57,082 nt of DNA from Lachnospiraceae bacterium (GCA_910575835.1 CAJTGB010000031.1:1-57082), one strand, 5' to 3'. Positions 8,857 to 19,273 are shown, counted from the stretch's first letter. Numbers and translations: made by a program. The notes: a model not told the origin generated them from the letters alone.

Positions 8857-9689
8857 AGCATTTGAATTATGTATACAGTCAGGGAACCGCATATGAGAAG
8901 AAGGCGTTAAACGATATCTGTATTGAGATCCCCCACGGGGAGTTCGTGGGGATTATCGGCCATACCGGGTCCGGGAAGTCTACGCTGATCCAGCATTTGA
9001 ACGGTCTGATCCGTGCGACGAGCGGGGAGCTGTATTATAACGGTGAGAATATTTACCGGGAAGGCTATTCTATGCGGGGGCTTCGGAACGAGGTGGGGCT
9101 TGTGTTCCAATACCCGGAGCATCAGCTGTTCGAGATCGACGTCATGACAGACGTATGCTTCGGACCGAAGAATCAGGGGCTTACTGCGGAACAGTGTAAG
9201 GAACGGGCGCTTGAAGCGCTGCGTCTGGTAGGGCTCAAGGAGAAGTATTATAATGTCTCTCCGTTTGAACTGTCCGGCGGGCAGAAGCGCCGTGCGGCGA
9301 TCGCAGGTGTGCTTGCCATGCGGCCTAAGGTCCTGGTGTTGGATGAACCGACTGCGGGGCTTGATCCCAAGGGGAGGGACGACATTCTGGATCAGATCGC
9401 ATATCTTCACAGGGAGAGCGATATAACGGTGATCTTGGTATCTCACAGTATGGAAGATGTTGCCAAATATGCTGACCGGCTGATCGTGATGAACAGGGGA
9501 GCCGTCATGTACAATGATGAGCCGAAGAGAGTGTTCGAGCATTACCAGGAGTTGGAGAAGGTAGGCCTTGCCGCGCCGCAGGTTACTTATATTATGCATG
9601 ATCTTGCGGGAAGAGGGATTCCTGTCAGGACAGATGTGACGACGGTAGCGGAGGCGGCGGATGAGATTCTTAGAGCGGTGGGATCATAA
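8841..9689 (+). CDS. ecfA2: Energy-coupling factor transporter ATPase EcfA2
   Basis: The second ATPase of the ECF module, 282 residues. ATG 8841 lies inside the end of ecfA1. Motifs are GHTGSGKST, the EcfA-type Q-loop FQYPEHQLFEIDVMTDVCFG, LSGGQKRRAAIAGVL, VLDEPTAGLD and VSHSMEDV. The catalytic Glu and switch His are present, so both halves of this heterodimer look active, unlike the ABC pair at 27063-29442. It assembles with EcfA1 on the coupling helices of EcfT. Confidence 0.95.
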   Translation: MSIKLEHLNYVYSQGTAYEKKALNDICIEIPHGEFVGIIGHTGSGKSTLIQHLNGLIRATSGELYYNGENIYREGYSMRGLRNEVGLVFQYPEHQLFEIDVMTDVCFGPKNQGLTAEQCKERALEALRLVGLKEKYYNVSPFELSGGQKRRAAIAGVLAMRPKVLVLDEPTAGLDPKGRDDILDQIAYLHRESDITVILVSHSMEDVAKYADRLIVMNRGAVMYNDEPKRVFEHYQELEKVGLAAPQVTYIMHDLAGRGIPVRTDVTTVAEAADEILRAVGS

Positions 9690-9690
9690 T

Positions 9691-9714
9691 GCCTGCACGG
9701 CTTGCAGTGCAGGC
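9691..9714 (+). other. Intercistronic hairpin between ecfA2 and ecfT
   Basis: GCCTGCAC (9691-9698) pairs perfectly with GTGCAGGC (9707-9714) around an eight-base loop. There is no U-run after it. It may tune mRNA stability or ecfT translation. Confidence 0.5.
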
Positions 9715-9740
9715 GCATAACAGATGATGGAGACGAAGAG

Positions 9741-10565
9741 ATGGTAAGAGACATAACGATAGGACAATATTATCCGGCTAAGAGCGTTGTGCACAGGCTT
9801 GACCCGAGGGTGAAGCTTGTGTCTACTTTGTTATATCTGATTTCGTTATTTTTATTCCGCAGTATTTCCGGATATCTGGTTGCGACCGTATTCCTCGTCA
9901 CGGTGATCCGAATATCGAGAGTTCCTTTTTCATTTATTGTGAGAGGGTTAAAACCAGTGGTCCTGCTGCTGATGATCACGGTATTATTTAATCTGTTTCT
10001 GACGAGAAGTGGAGACGTATTGTTCCACGCCTGGATCATTACGATCACGGAGGGCGGCCTGGTAACGGCCGTCTATATGGCGGTCAGGCTCATTTACCTG
10101 ATCATCGGCTCGTCCCTTATGACCTTCACCACAACGCCGAACGAGCTGACCGACGGGATAGAGGCGCTGCTCCATCCTTTGAACAAGATCCGTGTGCCGG
10201 TTCATGAGGTTGCGATGATGATGTCGATTGCGCTTCGGTTCATTCCGATCCTCTTGGAAGAGACGGACAAGATCATGAAGGCGCAGATCGCCCGGGGAGC
10301 TGATTTTGAGAGCGGCAATATTATTCAGAGGGCGAAGAGTATGATTCCGATCCTGGTCCCTCTGTTCGTATCAGCCTTCCGCCGTGCCAACGACCTTGCC
10401 ATGGCTATGGAAGCCCGCTGCTACCGCGGCGGGGAGGGAAGGACGAAGATGAAGCCCTTACATTATAAGCACCGTGATTACACGGCGTATGCAATAGTGA
10501 TAATATACGTTATAGCAGTATTTGCAATCGGAAGATATCTTCCGCTGCACATCTGGATATTTTAA
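9741..10565 (+). CDS. ecfT: ECF transporter transmembrane protein EcfT
   Basis: A 274-residue integral membrane coupling protein with about six hydrophobic segments. The start MVRDITIGQYYP is chosen because this is where EcfT proteins begin (IGQYxPxxSxxHxLDPRxK); an upstream in-frame ATG at 9702 lies in the hairpin. The second coupling motif is visible as AQIARGADFESG, near residue 190, and a conserved ARCYRGGEGRTK follows. These Ala-Arg-Gly elements contact the two ATPases. Together the three genes encode the complete energising module. Confidence 0.94.
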   Translation: MVRDITIGQYYPAKSVVHRLDPRVKLVSTLLYLISLFLFRSISGYLVATVFLVTVIRISRVPFSFIVRGLKPVVLLLMITVLFNLFLTRSGDVLFHAWIITITEGGLVTAVYMAVRLIYLIIGSSLMTFTTTPNELTDGIEALLHPLNKIRVPVHEVAMMMSIALRFIPILLEETDKIMKAQIARGADFESGNIIQRAKSMIPILVPLFVSAFRRANDLAMAMEARCYRGGEGRTKMKPLHYKHRDYTAYAIVIIYVIAVFAIGRYLPLHIWIF

Positions 10566-10643
10566 TATCCATTTTCAGTACACAGGCAGGGAATCTGTGC
10601 CTTGCCGTCCCCTTAAAAAGAGATTTTATTCAGAGGTAACCCC

Positions 10644-11396
10644 ATGAAACGCATCCGACTTCTCGTCTCCTATGACGGTACAGACTACTGCGGCTGGCAG
10701 ATCCAGCCAAACGGCATAACTATCGAAGAGGTCCTGAACAAAAAACTTAAGAAACTGACCGGAGAAGACATTCACATTATCGGCGCAAGCCGTACAGACT
10801 CGGGTGTCCATGCCCTGGGAAATGTGGCGGTATTTGATACGGATTCTCCGATCCCCCCGGAGCGCATGGCATATGCGCTGAACCAGAAGCTCCCGGCGGA
10901 TATCGTAATCGTCAAGTCAGAGGAAGTGCTGCCTGACTGGCACCCCCGTTATCAGGAGCAGATAAGCAAAACCTACGAATACCATATCTATAACGCCCAG
11001 CTGCCGGATCCGCTGAAGCGCAGATACAGCACTTTTGTTTCTTTTCCGTTGGACGTGGAGAAGATGCGGGAAGGAGCGGCATATCTGGCAGGAGAGCATG
11101 ATTTCGCCAGCTTTTGCAATATCCGCACGAATGCGGAGAACACGGTGCGCAGGATAGACGGGATCGAGATAGAGAAGGAAGACCAAGATATTACGATCCG
11201 TGTCACGGGCAATGGATTCTTATACAATATGGTGCGGATCATAGCAGGCACGCTGATCCGGGTAGGACGAGGGTTCTACGATCCGGGGAAGGTTAAGGAG
11301 ATTCTGGAAGCGGGAGAGCGGACGGAGGCAGGCGTGACAGCGCCGCCGGAGGGCCTGGTATTAGTGAAGATTGACTATGGGGAAGCGAAGCATTAA
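10644..11396 (+). CDS. truA: tRNA pseudouridine(38-40) synthase
   Basis: A 250-residue enzyme that converts uridines 38-40 of the tRNA anticodon arm to pseudouridine. It begins LLVSYDGTDYCGWQIQ, and the catalytic Asp lies in GASRTDSGVHALGN near residue 52. The C-terminal NGFLYNMVRIIAGTL element is also diagnostic. It follows ecfT by 78 bases, the usual Firmicute order (ecfA1-ecfA2-ecfT-truA). AGAGGT precedes ATG 10644. The first third uses more C-ending codons than its neighbours. Confidence 0.96.
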   Translation: MKRIRLLVSYDGTDYCGWQIQPNGITIEEVLNKKLKKLTGEDIHIIGASRTDSGVHALGNVAVFDTDSPIPPERMAYALNQKLPADIVIVKSEEVLPDWHPRYQEQISKTYEYHIYNAQLPDPLKRRYSTFVSFPLDVEKMREGAAYLAGEHDFASFCNIRTNAENTVRRIDGIEIEKEDQDITIRVTGNGFLYNMVRIIAGTLIRVGRGFYDPGKVKEILEAGERTEAGVTAPPEGLVLVKIDYGEAKH

Positions 11397-11411
11397 GGAG
11401 GAAGATGAATC

Positions 11412-12584
11412 ATGTGTTTCGATCATGCGAATGATGGCAAGATCTATTTTGACAATGGGAGTACATCCTGGCCGAAAGCGCCGAATGTCGCAGAGGCAAT
11501 GGCTGATCTGCTGACAAACGGCGCTTTTAATATTAACAGGGGGAATTACGAGGGCGCGTATGAGGTAGAGAGTATTGTCCTGGATACGCGGGACCAGTTG
11601 GCGCGGCTGTTTCATGCGAAGGATTCCAGGTGCGTGATCTTTACTCCGGGAATCACCTATTCTCTGAATTATTTTATCAAAGGGTTTTTAAGGCGGGGGG
11701 ATCATGTTCTGGTATCAGGGATGGAGCATAACGCGGTCATGCGTCCGCTTAAGCAGATGGAAGCGCAGGGGATAACCTGGGATACGGTCAGGACGGAGAC
11801 GGACGGAACCGTGCACCCGGAAGCGTTAGAGGATGCGGTCAGAAGCAATACCAGAGCGGTGATCATGCTCCATGCATCCAATGTCTGCGGAACGGTCGTA
11901 CCGATACGGGAGATCGGGGAAATATGCAGGAGGCGTCATCTCTTTTTCGCTGTGGATACGGCGCAGAGTGCAGGGACGATTCCGGTTGATATGCAAGGCT
12001 GCGGGATTGATTTCCTTGCATTTACAGGACATAAGGGGCTTCTTGGACCGCAGGGGATCGGCGGGTTCCTGATCTCGGAAGAGCTGGATTCCTGCATGGA
12101 GCCGTATATCGCGGGAGGGACCGGAAGCCAGTCGGATTCACTTCTGATGCCGGAAAGGCTGCCGGACAAGTATGAGAGCGGGACTTTGAATCTTCCGGGG
12201 ATCATCGGGCTTCACGCGGCTCTTTCTTATATTGAAGAGACGGGGCTTGAAAGGATACATGCCGGGAAAATGGAGCTGACACGGTATTTTCTGGAGCGCA
12301 TCGGGGAGTTTCCTAAGATCCGTGTTGCAGGGAAGGTCGGATTAGAAGATCGGGTGGCGGTCGTTTCGCTGGATTTCGAGAAGGAAGACAATGCGGTGAC
12401 CGCATTTGAACTGGAGCAGCGGTATGGAATTATGACGCGGGTCGGACTTCACTGTGCGCCGGCGGCGCATCAAACGCTGCATACATATCCGCAGGGAACG
12501 GTGAGATTCGCATTTGGGACGGAGAATACGAAGGAAGAGATCGACCGGTGTATAGAAGGGATCCGTGAGCTGACGGCTGATTGA
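11412..12584 (+). CDS. Cysteine desulfurase family class V aminotransferase
   Basis: A 390-residue PLP enzyme of the cysteine desulfurase-like group (TIGR01977 type). The cofactor Lys is in [12 protein letters not shown] near residue 203, preceded by the PLP-binding Asp in [10 protein letters not shown] catalytic-type Cys is in [11 protein letters not shown] near residue 351, with the short loop seen in SufS/CsdA-like desulfurases. Typical activity is sulfur transfer from cysteine, possibly for selenium or cofactor metabolism. No SufU or IscU gene is adjacent, so the acceptor is unknown. AGGAGGAAG precedes ATG 11412, close behind truA. Confidence 0.85.
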   Translation: MCFDHANDGKIYFDNGSTSWPKAPNVAEAMADLLTNGAFNINRGNYEGAYEVESIVLDTRDQLARLFHAKDSRCVIFTPGITYSLNYFIKGFLRRGDHVLVSGMEHNAVMRPLKQMEAQGITWDTVRTETDGTVHPEALEDAVRSNTRAVIMLHASNVCGTVVPIREIGEICRRRHLFFAVDTAQSAGTIPVDMQGCGIDFLAFTGHKGLLGPQGIGGFLISEELDSCMEPYIAGGTGSQSDSLLMPERLPDKYESGTLNLPGIIGLHAALSYIEETGLERIHAGKMELTRYFLERIGEFPKIRVAGKVGLEDRVAVVSLDFEKEDNAVTAFELEQRYGIMTRVGLHCAPAAHQTLHTYPQGTVRFAFGTENTKEEIDRCIEGIRELTAD

Positions 12585-12737
12585 TGAAATGCTTGCCGGA
12601 TGCGGCTTGAAAGAAATGTACAATATATAGATAACATCAATATATATGGGTGAAATATTACAAAAAACAATAAGCGTTCAGCCATGAATCCATTGCCTCA
12701 AAATGTAAAAAGTGTTACGTTTATTCTAATAAAATAT

Positions 12738-12771
12738 AGGAACCTGCAGCGGCATATCCGCAGCGGTTCCT
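12738..12771 (+). promoter_or_regulatory. Stem-loop in the leader of the double-cubane reductase gene
   Basis: AGGAACC (12738-12744) pairs with GGTTCCT (12765-12771), and an inner GCGG pairs with CCGC. No U-run follows, so it is more likely a stabilising or regulatory hairpin than a terminator. The upstream 12585-12737 stretch is AT-rich and holds no gene. Confidence 0.5.
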
Positions 12772-12804
12772 GGCGATAACAAAAGATACAAGGAGGATAT
12801 TATT

Positions 12805-14079
12805 ATGGCTGATTATCGCAAGATGTGGGAAGAACTGGGAATGGATCTGGAGACGCATGACCAGTTGTGTGCGGTGCTTCCGCAGGCGTTTGGAGACGTA
12901 TATCTGTCACAGGAGAACCGCCCGGAGGGCATGGATTATTACAATATGGTAGTGGCGGATATCCATGGCATCCGTCCGGCAGAGCTGATCGAGCATCAGA
13001 AGAAGGGCGGCAAGGTATTCGGAACCTTCTGCGTCTATGTGCCGGATGAGATCGTATTTGCCGCGGATGCGATAGCGACAGGACTGTGTGGAGGCTCCCA
13101 GTTCTGGGTACCGGGCGGAGAGAAGGTGCTTCCGACCAATACCTGTCCGCTGATCAAGGCTTCCGTAGGTGCAAGATTAGACCGTACCTGCCCGTTCTTC
13201 AGGATCGCGGATATGTATGTGGGAGAGACGACCTGCGACGGCAAGAAGAAGGCATGGGAGATCTTAGGAGAGGATGTGCCGGTTCACGTTATGGATCTTC
13301 CTCAGATGAAGCGTGCGAAGGATATTAAGGCATGGGCGGAAGAGATAGAGGCATTTAAGAAGGTGGTAGAGGAATTCACCGGCAATGAGATCACGGCAGA
13401 GAAGCTGGCGGAGAGTATTAAGCTGATCAACGGTAAGAGAAGGGCGCTTGAGAGATTGTATGAACTGCGTAAGAATGAGAATCTTCCGATCAGCGGCTGT
13501 GACGCTCTGCTGATCTCCCAGATCGCGTTCTACGATGATCCGGGAAGATTTACCCAGATGACCAATGCGTTGTGCGAGGAACTGGAACAGCGTGTGAAGG
13601 ACGGAGTCAGTGTGGTGCCGGCGGGAACGAAGAGGATCCTGCTTACCGGAACGCCGCTTGCGATCCCGAACTGGAAGCTTCATAATATCGTGGAGACCAG
13701 CGGAGGCGCTGTTGTCTGTGAAGAGATGTGTACGGGTACACGCTATTTCGAACATCTGGTAGACGAGTCGAAGACGGAAGTGGCAGATCAGATCACAGCA
13801 TTGGCTGAGAGATACATGAATATCAATTGCGCATGCTTCACGCCGAATGCGGGAAGAATTGACGATATCCTGCGTCTTGCGAAGGAGTATAAGGCTGACG
13901 GTATCATTGATGTGAACCTGAAGTTCTGTAACCTGTATGACACTGAAGGGTATCTGGTAGAGCGTGCTCTGAAGGAAGCGGGAATTCCGGTGCTTGGAAT
14001 TGAGACGGATTATACGGACAGTGATGCGCAGCAGCTTCGTACGAGAGTCAGTGCATTTATCGAGATGCTGAATAATTAG
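12805..14079 (+). CDS. Double-cubane-cluster-containing anaerobic reductase (YjiM/HgdB-like)
   Basis: A 424-residue iron-sulfur protein of the 2-hydroxyacyl-CoA dehydratase/benzoyl-CoA reductase superfamily. The Cys pattern (C76, C95, C114, C129, C144, and later CEEMCTGTRY and NCACF) suits the DCCP branch, which holds a double-cubane [8Fe-9S] cluster and is one polypeptide rather than an alpha/beta pair. Characterised DCCP reduces small molecules such as acetylene at very low potential after ATP-driven electron transfer; the natural substrate is unknown. The DUF3343 and activator genes that follow are the usual partners. AGGAGG precedes the ATG. The superfamily is certain; the exact branch is very likely. 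Confidence 0.85.
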   Translation: MADYRKMWEELGMDLETHDQLCAVLPQAFGDVYLSQENRPEGMDYYNMVVADIHGIRPAELIEHQKKGGKVFGTFCVYVPDEIVFAADAIATGLCGGSQFWVPGGEKVLPTNTCPLIKASVGARLDRTCPFFRIADMYVGETTCDGKKKAWEILGEDVPVHVMDLPQMKRAKDIKAWAEEIEAFKKVVEEFTGNEITAEKLAESIKLINGKRRALERLYELRKNENLPISGCDALLISQIAFYDDPGRFTQMTNALCEELEQRVKDGVSVVPAGTKRILLTGTPLAIPNWKLHNIVETSGGAVVCEEMCTGTRYFEHLVDESKTEVADQITALAERYMNINCACFTPNAGRIDDILRLAKEYKADGIIDVNLKFCNLYDTEGYLVERALKEAGIPVLGIETDYTDSDAQQLRTRVSAFIEMLNN

Positions 14080-14093
14080 TCGGGTGAATATAT

Positions 14094-14354
14094 ATGCAGG
14101 AGATTCAGCATTATGTTTTATTTCCCAATCATGATAATGCAATGCGGTTACATAGAGAATTGAAGAATCTGGGGGTTCGGGCGACGATCGCCCCTACCCC
14201 CAGAGCCGCGAGTAAATGCTGCGGGGTCTCGCTTCTGATCCGGGAGGAAGATAAGGAAGCGGTAGAGGCCTGTATAGAGGAGCATGGAATTGAGATTCTT
14301 AAGATCGCGGCAATCGAGCGGGATGTGAACCCTAAGAGGGACAGATATTGTTAA
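14094..14354 (+). CDS. DUF3343 domain protein
   Basis: An 86-residue protein between the reductase and its activator. It starts QHYVLFPNHDNAMRLHREL and has APTPRAASKCCGVSLLI in the middle, the DUF3343 hallmark, plus a C-terminal Cys (RDRYC). The family is linked to electron-transfer or selenium-related gene clusters, often beside HgdB-type reductases. The Cys-Cys-Gly motif and the terminal Cys could bind metal or accept sulfur. This is an inference from context; no activity is established. It starts 15 bases after the reductase stop. Confidence 0.8.
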   Translation: MQEIQHYVLFPNHDNAMRLHRELKNLGVRATIAPTPRAASKCCGVSLLIREEDKEAVEACIEEHGIEILKIAAIERDVNPKRDRYC

Positions 14355-14397
14355 TATTCGGCGCTTGCCGCGAGTTTTTTGGCTGAGGTAAAGGGAT

Positions 14398-15159
14398 ATG
14401 GATTATGTAGGGATTGATATCGGCTCCACGGCGTCCAAGGTGGTGGCGAGAGGAAAGAAGGAGATGGAGTTCGTTCTTCCGACGGGATGGAGCAGCAAAG
14501 AAACTACTCACACAATTAAAGAAAAATTAAAAGAAAATGACATAGATGTACTGTCAGAAGACACCAAGGTGGTAGCGACAGGATACGGCCGGGTGGCGGT
14601 AGATTTCGCAGACTATGTGATCACGGAGATCACCTGTCATGCCAGGGGCGGAAGAGAGATGGCGGGAGATCATTGCTCCATCATTGATGTAGGCGGACAG
14701 GATACGAAGGTGATCCTGGTAGAGAACGGGATGGTGCAGGATTTCCTGATGAATGACAAATGCTCCGCCGGTACCGGGAAATTCCTGGAGATCATGGCAA
14801 ACCGGCTGGGGGTTACCCTGCAGGAATTGTTTGATATGGCGGATACGGGAACGGTCCTTCCGATTAGCTCGCTGTGTACGGTATTTGCGGAGTCCGAGGT
14901 GATCAACTATATCGGAGAGGGAAGGAAACGAGAGGATATCGCGGCCGGGGTTGTGGATTCGGTCGCGGCGAAGGTGGCGCAGTTAAGTCAAAAGAAGAGC
15001 CTTGCGGGAAGGATCATACTGACAGGAGGTTTAAGCAGCAGCCGGTATTTTACCAGGATCTTATCAGAGAAGATCGGGCGGGAGGTTGAACCGACCGAAC
15101 GGGGTAGATATGCGGGAGCGCTGGGAGCGGCGCTGCTTGCAGAAGAGAAGTCAAGATAG
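14398..15159 (+). CDS. Acyl-CoA dehydratase activase-type ATPase (YjiL/HgdC-like)
   Basis: A 253-residue ASKHA-fold ATPase that forms a dimer around one [4Fe-4S] cluster. Phosphate-binding loops are GIDIGSTASKVV at the N-terminus and IDVGGQDTKVI near residue 96. The bridging cluster ligands are Cys122 in NDKCSAGTG and Cys160 in SSLCTVFAESE. It uses ATP to fire low-potential electrons into the partner reductase, here the double-cubane protein upstream. Length and motif spacing are normal. The operon ends with a terminator that overlaps the last codons. Confidence 0.9.
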   Translation: MDYVGIDIGSTASKVVARGKKEMEFVLPTGWSSKETTHTIKEKLKENDIDVLSEDTKVVATGYGRVAVDFADYVITEITCHARGGREMAGDHCSIIDVGGQDTKVILVENGMVQDFLMNDKCSAGTGKFLEIMANRLGVTLQELFDMADTGTVLPISSLCTVFAESEVINYIGEGRKREDIAAGVVDSVAAKVAQLSQKKSLAGRIILTGGLSSSRYFTRILSEKIGREVEPTERGRYAGALGAALLAEEKSR

Positions 15160-15178
15160 GTTTGACTTCTCTTTCTTA
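15144..15178 (+). terminator. Terminator after the activator gene
   Basis: AGAGAAGTCAA (15144-15154) pairs with TTGACTTCTCT (15162-15172) around a seven-base loop, followed by TTCTT. The left arm lies within the coding end. Confidence 0.8.
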
Positions 15179-15374
15179 ATGTGATATATTAATTTTGATA
15201 AAAAATTATTACTCTGATAAAAAATAAATATGAATTGTATGTACGAATATTCGAAATATTATTCGCAAACTGTTAAAAAGTAGCAAAAAATCTGAAAAAA
15301 ATTATATACAAACTATTTTTTTGTGATAATATAAGGGTAATAAGTTTTATAGGAGGAAAGTAGGAGGGTTATTT

Positions 15375-17357
15375 ATGGAAATGTTTTTGAACGTGGTTCC
15401 TGTGTTGGGGATTATCGCACTTGTTTTTGCAGGTGTCCTGGCTGCAAAAGTGAATAAGCAGAGTGCAGGAACCGAGAGGATGCGGGAGATCGCATCATCA
15501 ATCAGTGAGGGCGCCCAGGCATTCCTTACAGCAGAGTATAAGATACTGGTATTCTTCGTTCTGGTATTATTTCTGCTGATCGGCTTTGGAATCGGCAATT
15601 GGGTGACCGCAGTTTGTTTCGTGGTGGGGGCGGTATTCTCCACACTGGCAGGATATTTTGGAATGACTGTAGCGACGAGGGCTAATGTCAGGACTGCGAA
15701 CGCAGCGAAGGAAGGCGGCATGAATAAGGCTCTTTCTATTGCATTTTCAGGCGGCGCGGTTATGGGGATGTGTGTAGCCGGACTTGGCGTGCTGGGGGTA
15801 AGCACGATCTACCTGATTACGGGGAATGTAGACGTTCTCTCAGGATTCAGCCTTGGAGCATCTTCGATCGCTCTGTTTGCCCGTGTAGGCGGAGGAATCT
15901 ATACGAAAGCGGCAGACGTAGGAGCGGACCTTGTCGGGAAGGTTGAAGCGGGAATCCCGGAGGATGATCCGCGTAATCCCGCAGTTATCGCGGATAACGT
16001 AGGTGATAATGTAGGCGACGTTGCCGGAATGGGCGCGGACTTATTTGAGTCTTATGTGGGCGCCCTGATCTCAGCGCTCACTCTTGGAATTGTATATTAT
16101 AAGATTGAAGGCGCGGTCTATCCGCTTCTGATCGCAGGACTCGGTCTGGTTGCGTCTATTCTCGGAACATTCTTTGTTAAAGGCGATGAGAATTCGAATC
16201 CGCATAAGGCGCTTAAGATGGGATCTTATGTGGCCAGCGCGCTGGTGCTGATTGCGGCGTTCGTGTTCAGCCAGTATCTTTTCGGCAATATGAAAGCGGC
16301 GATCGCGATCGTAGCCGGGCTGATCGTCGGTCTTCTGATAGGAATTATCACTGAGGTCTATACATCCGGTGATTATAAGTCGGTCAAAGAGATCGCGGAA
16401 CAGTCAGAGACAGGGCCGGCAACTACGATCATCAGCGGTCTGGCGGTAGGTATGAAGTCTACGGGAATCCCGATTCTGTTGATCTGTGTGGGAATCTTTC
16501 TGGCATATCAATTCTGCGGACTCTACGGAATCGCACTGGCGGCGGTAGGTATGCTCTCTACGACGGCGATCACGGTCGCGGTAGACGCCTATGGGCCGAT
16601 CGCAGATAATGCGGGCGGTATCGCAGAGATGTCAGGTCTGGATTCCGGCGTCCGCAAGATTACGGACAAGCTGGACGCGGTCGGCAATACGACGGCAGCA
16701 ATGGGCAAAGGCTTTGCCATCGGTTCCGCGGCGCTGACGGCGCTTGCACTGTTCGTTTCCTATGCGGAGGCGGTGCAGCTTGAGAATATAGACCTGCTTG
16801 ACAGCCGGGTGATCATCGGATTATTCATCGGCGGTATGCTGCCGTTCTTATTCTCTGCTATGACGATGGAGTCGGTGTCAAAGGCGGCGTATAAGATGAT
16901 CGAGGAAGTGAGACGGCAGTTCCGTGAGAAGCCGGGTATCATGAAGGGAACAGAGAAGCCGGATTATAAGTCCTGTGTGGCCATTTCTACGACTGCAGCG
17001 CTTAAGGAGATGCTAGTGCCCGGAATCATGGCGGTATTATCTCCGCTGGCTGTAGGATTATTGCTGGGGCCTGCATCCTTGGGCGGTCTGCTTGCAGGCG
17101 CGCTGGTGACGGGCGTTATGCTTGCGATCTTTATGTCGAACTCAGGCGGCGCATGGGATAATGCGAAAAAATATATCGAAGACGGAACACACGGCGGCAA
17201 GGGCAGCGAAGCGCATAAGGCTGCGGTTGTGGGCGATACGGTAGGAGATCCGTTCAAGGATACTTCAGGACCGTCTATTAATATTCTGATCAAGCTGATG
17301 ACCATTGTGTCACTGGTATTTGCGCCGTTATTCCTGGCTGTAGGCGGATTATTATAG
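15375..17357 (+). CDS. hppA: Membrane-bound ion-pumping pyrophosphatase, K+-dependent type
   Basis: A 660-residue integral membrane enzyme with about 16 hydrophobic segments. It hydrolyses pyrophosphate and pumps H+ or Na+. The active-site blocks are [19 protein letters not shown] and [18 protein letters not shown] near residue 200, and [10 protein letters not shown] with [14 protein letters not shown] near the C-terminus. The stretch [15 protein letters not shown] (from about residue 437) has Ala at the position that separates K+-dependent enzymes from K+-independent ones, which carry Lys. The pumped ion cannot be settled by eye. TAGGAGGAAAG and a second purine run precede the ATG. The 215-base upstream gap is very AT-rich, with a -10-like GATAAT near 15330. 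Confidence 0.95.
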   Translation: MEMFLNVVPVLGIIALVFAGVLAAKVNKQSAGTERMREIASSISEGAQAFLTAEYKILVFFVLVLFLLIGFGIGNWVTAVCFVVGAVFSTLAGYFGMTVATRANVRTANAAKEGGMNKALSIAFSGGAVMGMCVAGLGVLGVSTIYLITGNVDVLSGFSLGASSIALFARVGGGIYTKAADVGADLVGKVEAGIPEDDPRNPAVIADNVGDNVGDVAGMGADLFESYVGALISALTLGIVYYKIEGAVYPLLIAGLGLVASILGTFFVKGDENSNPHKALKMGSYVASALVLIAAFVFSQYLFGNMKAAIAIVAGLIVGLLIGIITEVYTSGDYKSVKEIAEQSETGPATTIISGLAVGMKSTGIPILLICVGIFLAYQFCGLYGIALAAVGMLSTTAITVAVDAYGPIADNAGGIAEMSGLDSGVRKITDKLDAVGNTTAAMGKGFAIGSAALTALALFVSYAEAVQLENIDLLDSRVIIGLFIGGMLPFLFSAMTMESVSKAAYKMIEEVRRQFREKPGIMKGTEKPDYKSCVAISTTAALKEMLVPGIMAVLSPLAVGLLLGPASLGGLLAGALVTGVMLAIFMSNSGGAWDNAKKYIEDGTHGGKGSEAHKAAVVGDTVGDPFKDTSGPSINILIKLMTIVSLVFAPLFLAVGGLL

Positions 17358-17403
17358 ATCAGCGGCAGATCTGCAGTCTGGTGACTATAAGTTATATTTA
17401 TTT

Positions 17404-17447
17404 AGAGAGAGAAGAGGGACGCGGTAAGTCTCTCTTCTTTCTCTTAT
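17404..17447 (+). terminator. Terminator after hppA
   Basis: GAAGAGGGAC (17411-17420) pairs with GTCTCTCTTC (17428-17437) with one G-U pair. Flanking AGAGA/TTTCT extends the stem and TTTCTCTT follows. Confidence 0.8.
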
Positions 17448-17570
17448 TGTATGGCAGTACATACCCCTAAGAGGAACTGAGCTAAATGTTGAAAAAGGTT
17501 ATTTCATAACGCAATTGGTTGTGAAGATTGTTAAAAATTTGACTTTTTAGAAAAAATTAGAGAATTTTTA

Positions 17571-17598
17571 TTGATTTTATTTTTTAAATATGTATACT
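17571..17598 (+). promoter_or_regulatory. Promoter for pckA
   Basis: TTGATT and TATACT are separated by 16 bases in very AT-rich DNA, 39 bases before the start codon. Confidence 0.6.
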
Positions 17599-17636
17599 AA
17601 ATAACATATACTATGAAAAAAAGGAGATTATGAAAG

Positions 17637-19241
17637 ATGGCAGAGATTAATTTGAGTAAGTATGGCATCAGCGGCACCACTGAAATCGTACACAACCCTT
17701 CTTATGAGATGTTATTTGAAGAGGAGACAAAGCCGGGATTGGAAGGCTTTGAAAAGGGACAGGTCAGCGAGCTTGGCGCAGTGAATGTCATGACTGGTAT
17801 CTACACCGGGCGTTCGCCGAAAGACAAATTCATTGTTATGGATGAGAATTCAAAGGACACCGTATGGTGGACCTCCGATGAATACAAGAACGATAATCAT
17901 CCGGCTTCAGAGGAGACCTGGAAGGTAGTTAAGGATATTGCGCTGAAAGAGCTCTCTAACAAGAGGCTGTTTGTTGTAGATGCTTTCTGCGGAGCGAACG
18001 AAGACACACGTATGTCGATCCGCTTTATTGTGGAAGTAGCATGGCAGGCTCATTTTATCCGCAATATGTTCATTATGCCGAATGAGGAAGAGCTTGAGAA
18101 GTTTGAGCCAGATTTCGTTGTTTATAATGCATCCAAGGCTAAGGTTGAGAACTACAAGGAGCTGGGCCTGAATTCAGAGACAGCAGTTGTATTTAACATT
18201 TCAAGCCGCGAGCAGGTTATTATCAATACATGGTACGGAGGAGAGATGAAGAAGGGTATGTTCTCTATGATGAACTACTATCTGCCGCTTAAGGGTATTG
18301 CTTCTATGCACTGTTCAGCCAACACAGATATGAACGGAGAGAATACCGCGATCTTCTTTGGTCTGTCCGGAACAGGTAAGACTACGCTTTCTACAGACCC
18401 GAAGAGACTTCTCATCGGTGATGACGAGCATGGCTGGGACGACCAGGGTATCTTCAACTTCGAAGGCGGATGCTATGCGAAGGTTATTAATCTTGATAAG
18501 GAATCTGAGCCGGATATCTACAATGCGATCAAGAGAGATGCTCTTCTTGAGAATGTTACTCTGGATGCAGAGGGCAAGATTGATTTCAACGACAAGAGTG
18601 TGACAGAGAATACACGAGTGTCTTATCCGATCGATCACATCGAGAAGATTGTACGTCCTAAATCCGCTGCTCCAGCGGCGAAGGAAGTTATCTTCCTGTC
18701 CGCAGACGCTTTTGGTGTACTGCCTCCAGTATCTATTCTTACACCGGAGCAGACACAGTATTACTTCCTGTCAGGATTCACAGCTAAGCTTGCAGGTACA
18801 GAGCGCGGAATCACTGAGCCTACACCAACCTTCTCCGCATGCTTCGGACAGGCGTTCCTTGAATTACATCCTACGAAGTATGCAGAAGAGCTTGTTAAGA
18901 GAATGCAGAAGAGCGGCGCTAAGGCATACCTGGTTAATACAGGATGGAACGGCACAGGCAAGCGTATCTCTATCCGTGATACCCGTGGTATCATCGATGC
19001 GATCTTAAGCGGAGATATCCTGAAGGCATCAACGAAGAAGATTCCATACTTCAACTTTGATGTTCCGACAGAGCTTCCGGGCGTCGACACCAACATCCTG
19101 GATCCTCGCAATACTTATGCAGATGCATCTGAGTGGGAGACGAAGGCTAAGGATCTTGCACAGAGATTCGTTAAGAACTTTGCGAAGTATGAAGGAAATG
19201 AAGCCGGCAAGGCTTTGGTTCCGGCTGGTCCGCAGTTATAA
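17637..19241 (+). CDS. pckA: Phosphoenolpyruvate carboxykinase (ATP)
   Basis: A 534-residue cytoplasmic enzyme that interconverts oxaloacetate plus ATP with phosphoenolpyruvate, CO2 and ADP. In gut anaerobes it often runs toward CO2 fixation in fermentation. The ATP-type P-loop [11 protein letters not shown] lies near residue 241, followed by the metal/kinase-2 region [19 protein letters not shown]. The substrate-binding [10 protein letters not shown] near residue 55 and the [11 protein letters not shown] stretch near 440 are also present. Codon use is strongly biased, as in highly expressed genes. AAGGAG lies ten bases before the ATG. The gene is single, with its own promoter and a strong terminator. 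Confidence 0.97.
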   Translation: MAEINLSKYGISGTTEIVHNPSYEMLFEEETKPGLEGFEKGQVSELGAVNVMTGIYTGRSPKDKFIVMDENSKDTVWWTSDEYKNDNHPASEETWKVVKDIALKELSNKRLFVVDAFCGANEDTRMSIRFIVEVAWQAHFIRNMFIMPNEEELEKFEPDFVVYNASKAKVENYKELGLNSETAVVFNISSREQVIINTWYGGEMKKGMFSMMNYYLPLKGIASMHCSANTDMNGENTAIFFGLSGTGKTTLSTDPKRLLIGDDEHGWDDQGIFNFEGGCYAKVINLDKESEPDIYNAIKRDALLENVTLDAEGKIDFNDKSVTENTRVSYPIDHIEKIVRPKSAAPAAKEVIFLSADAFGVLPPVSILTPEQTQYYFLSGFTAKLAGTERGITEPTPTFSACFGQAFLELHPTKYAEELVKRMQKSGAKAYLVNTGWNGTGKRISIRDTRGIIDAILSGDILKASTKKIPYFNFDVPTELPGVDTNILDPRNTYADASEWETKAKDLAQRFVKNFAKYEGNEAGKALVPAGPQL

Positions 19242-19273
19242 TTGACTATCTGTTAACTGTCTATAGACAGCAG

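Noticed and set aside
8907-9599. 230-codon minus-strand frame opposite ecfA2
   Set aside because: It is a shadow of a strongly conserved ATPase gene.
13264-14142. 292-codon minus-strand frame opposite the double-cubane reductase
   Set aside because: The plus-strand gene is clearly real; the antisense frame has no motif, no ribosome site and His/Arg/Leu-rich shadow composition.
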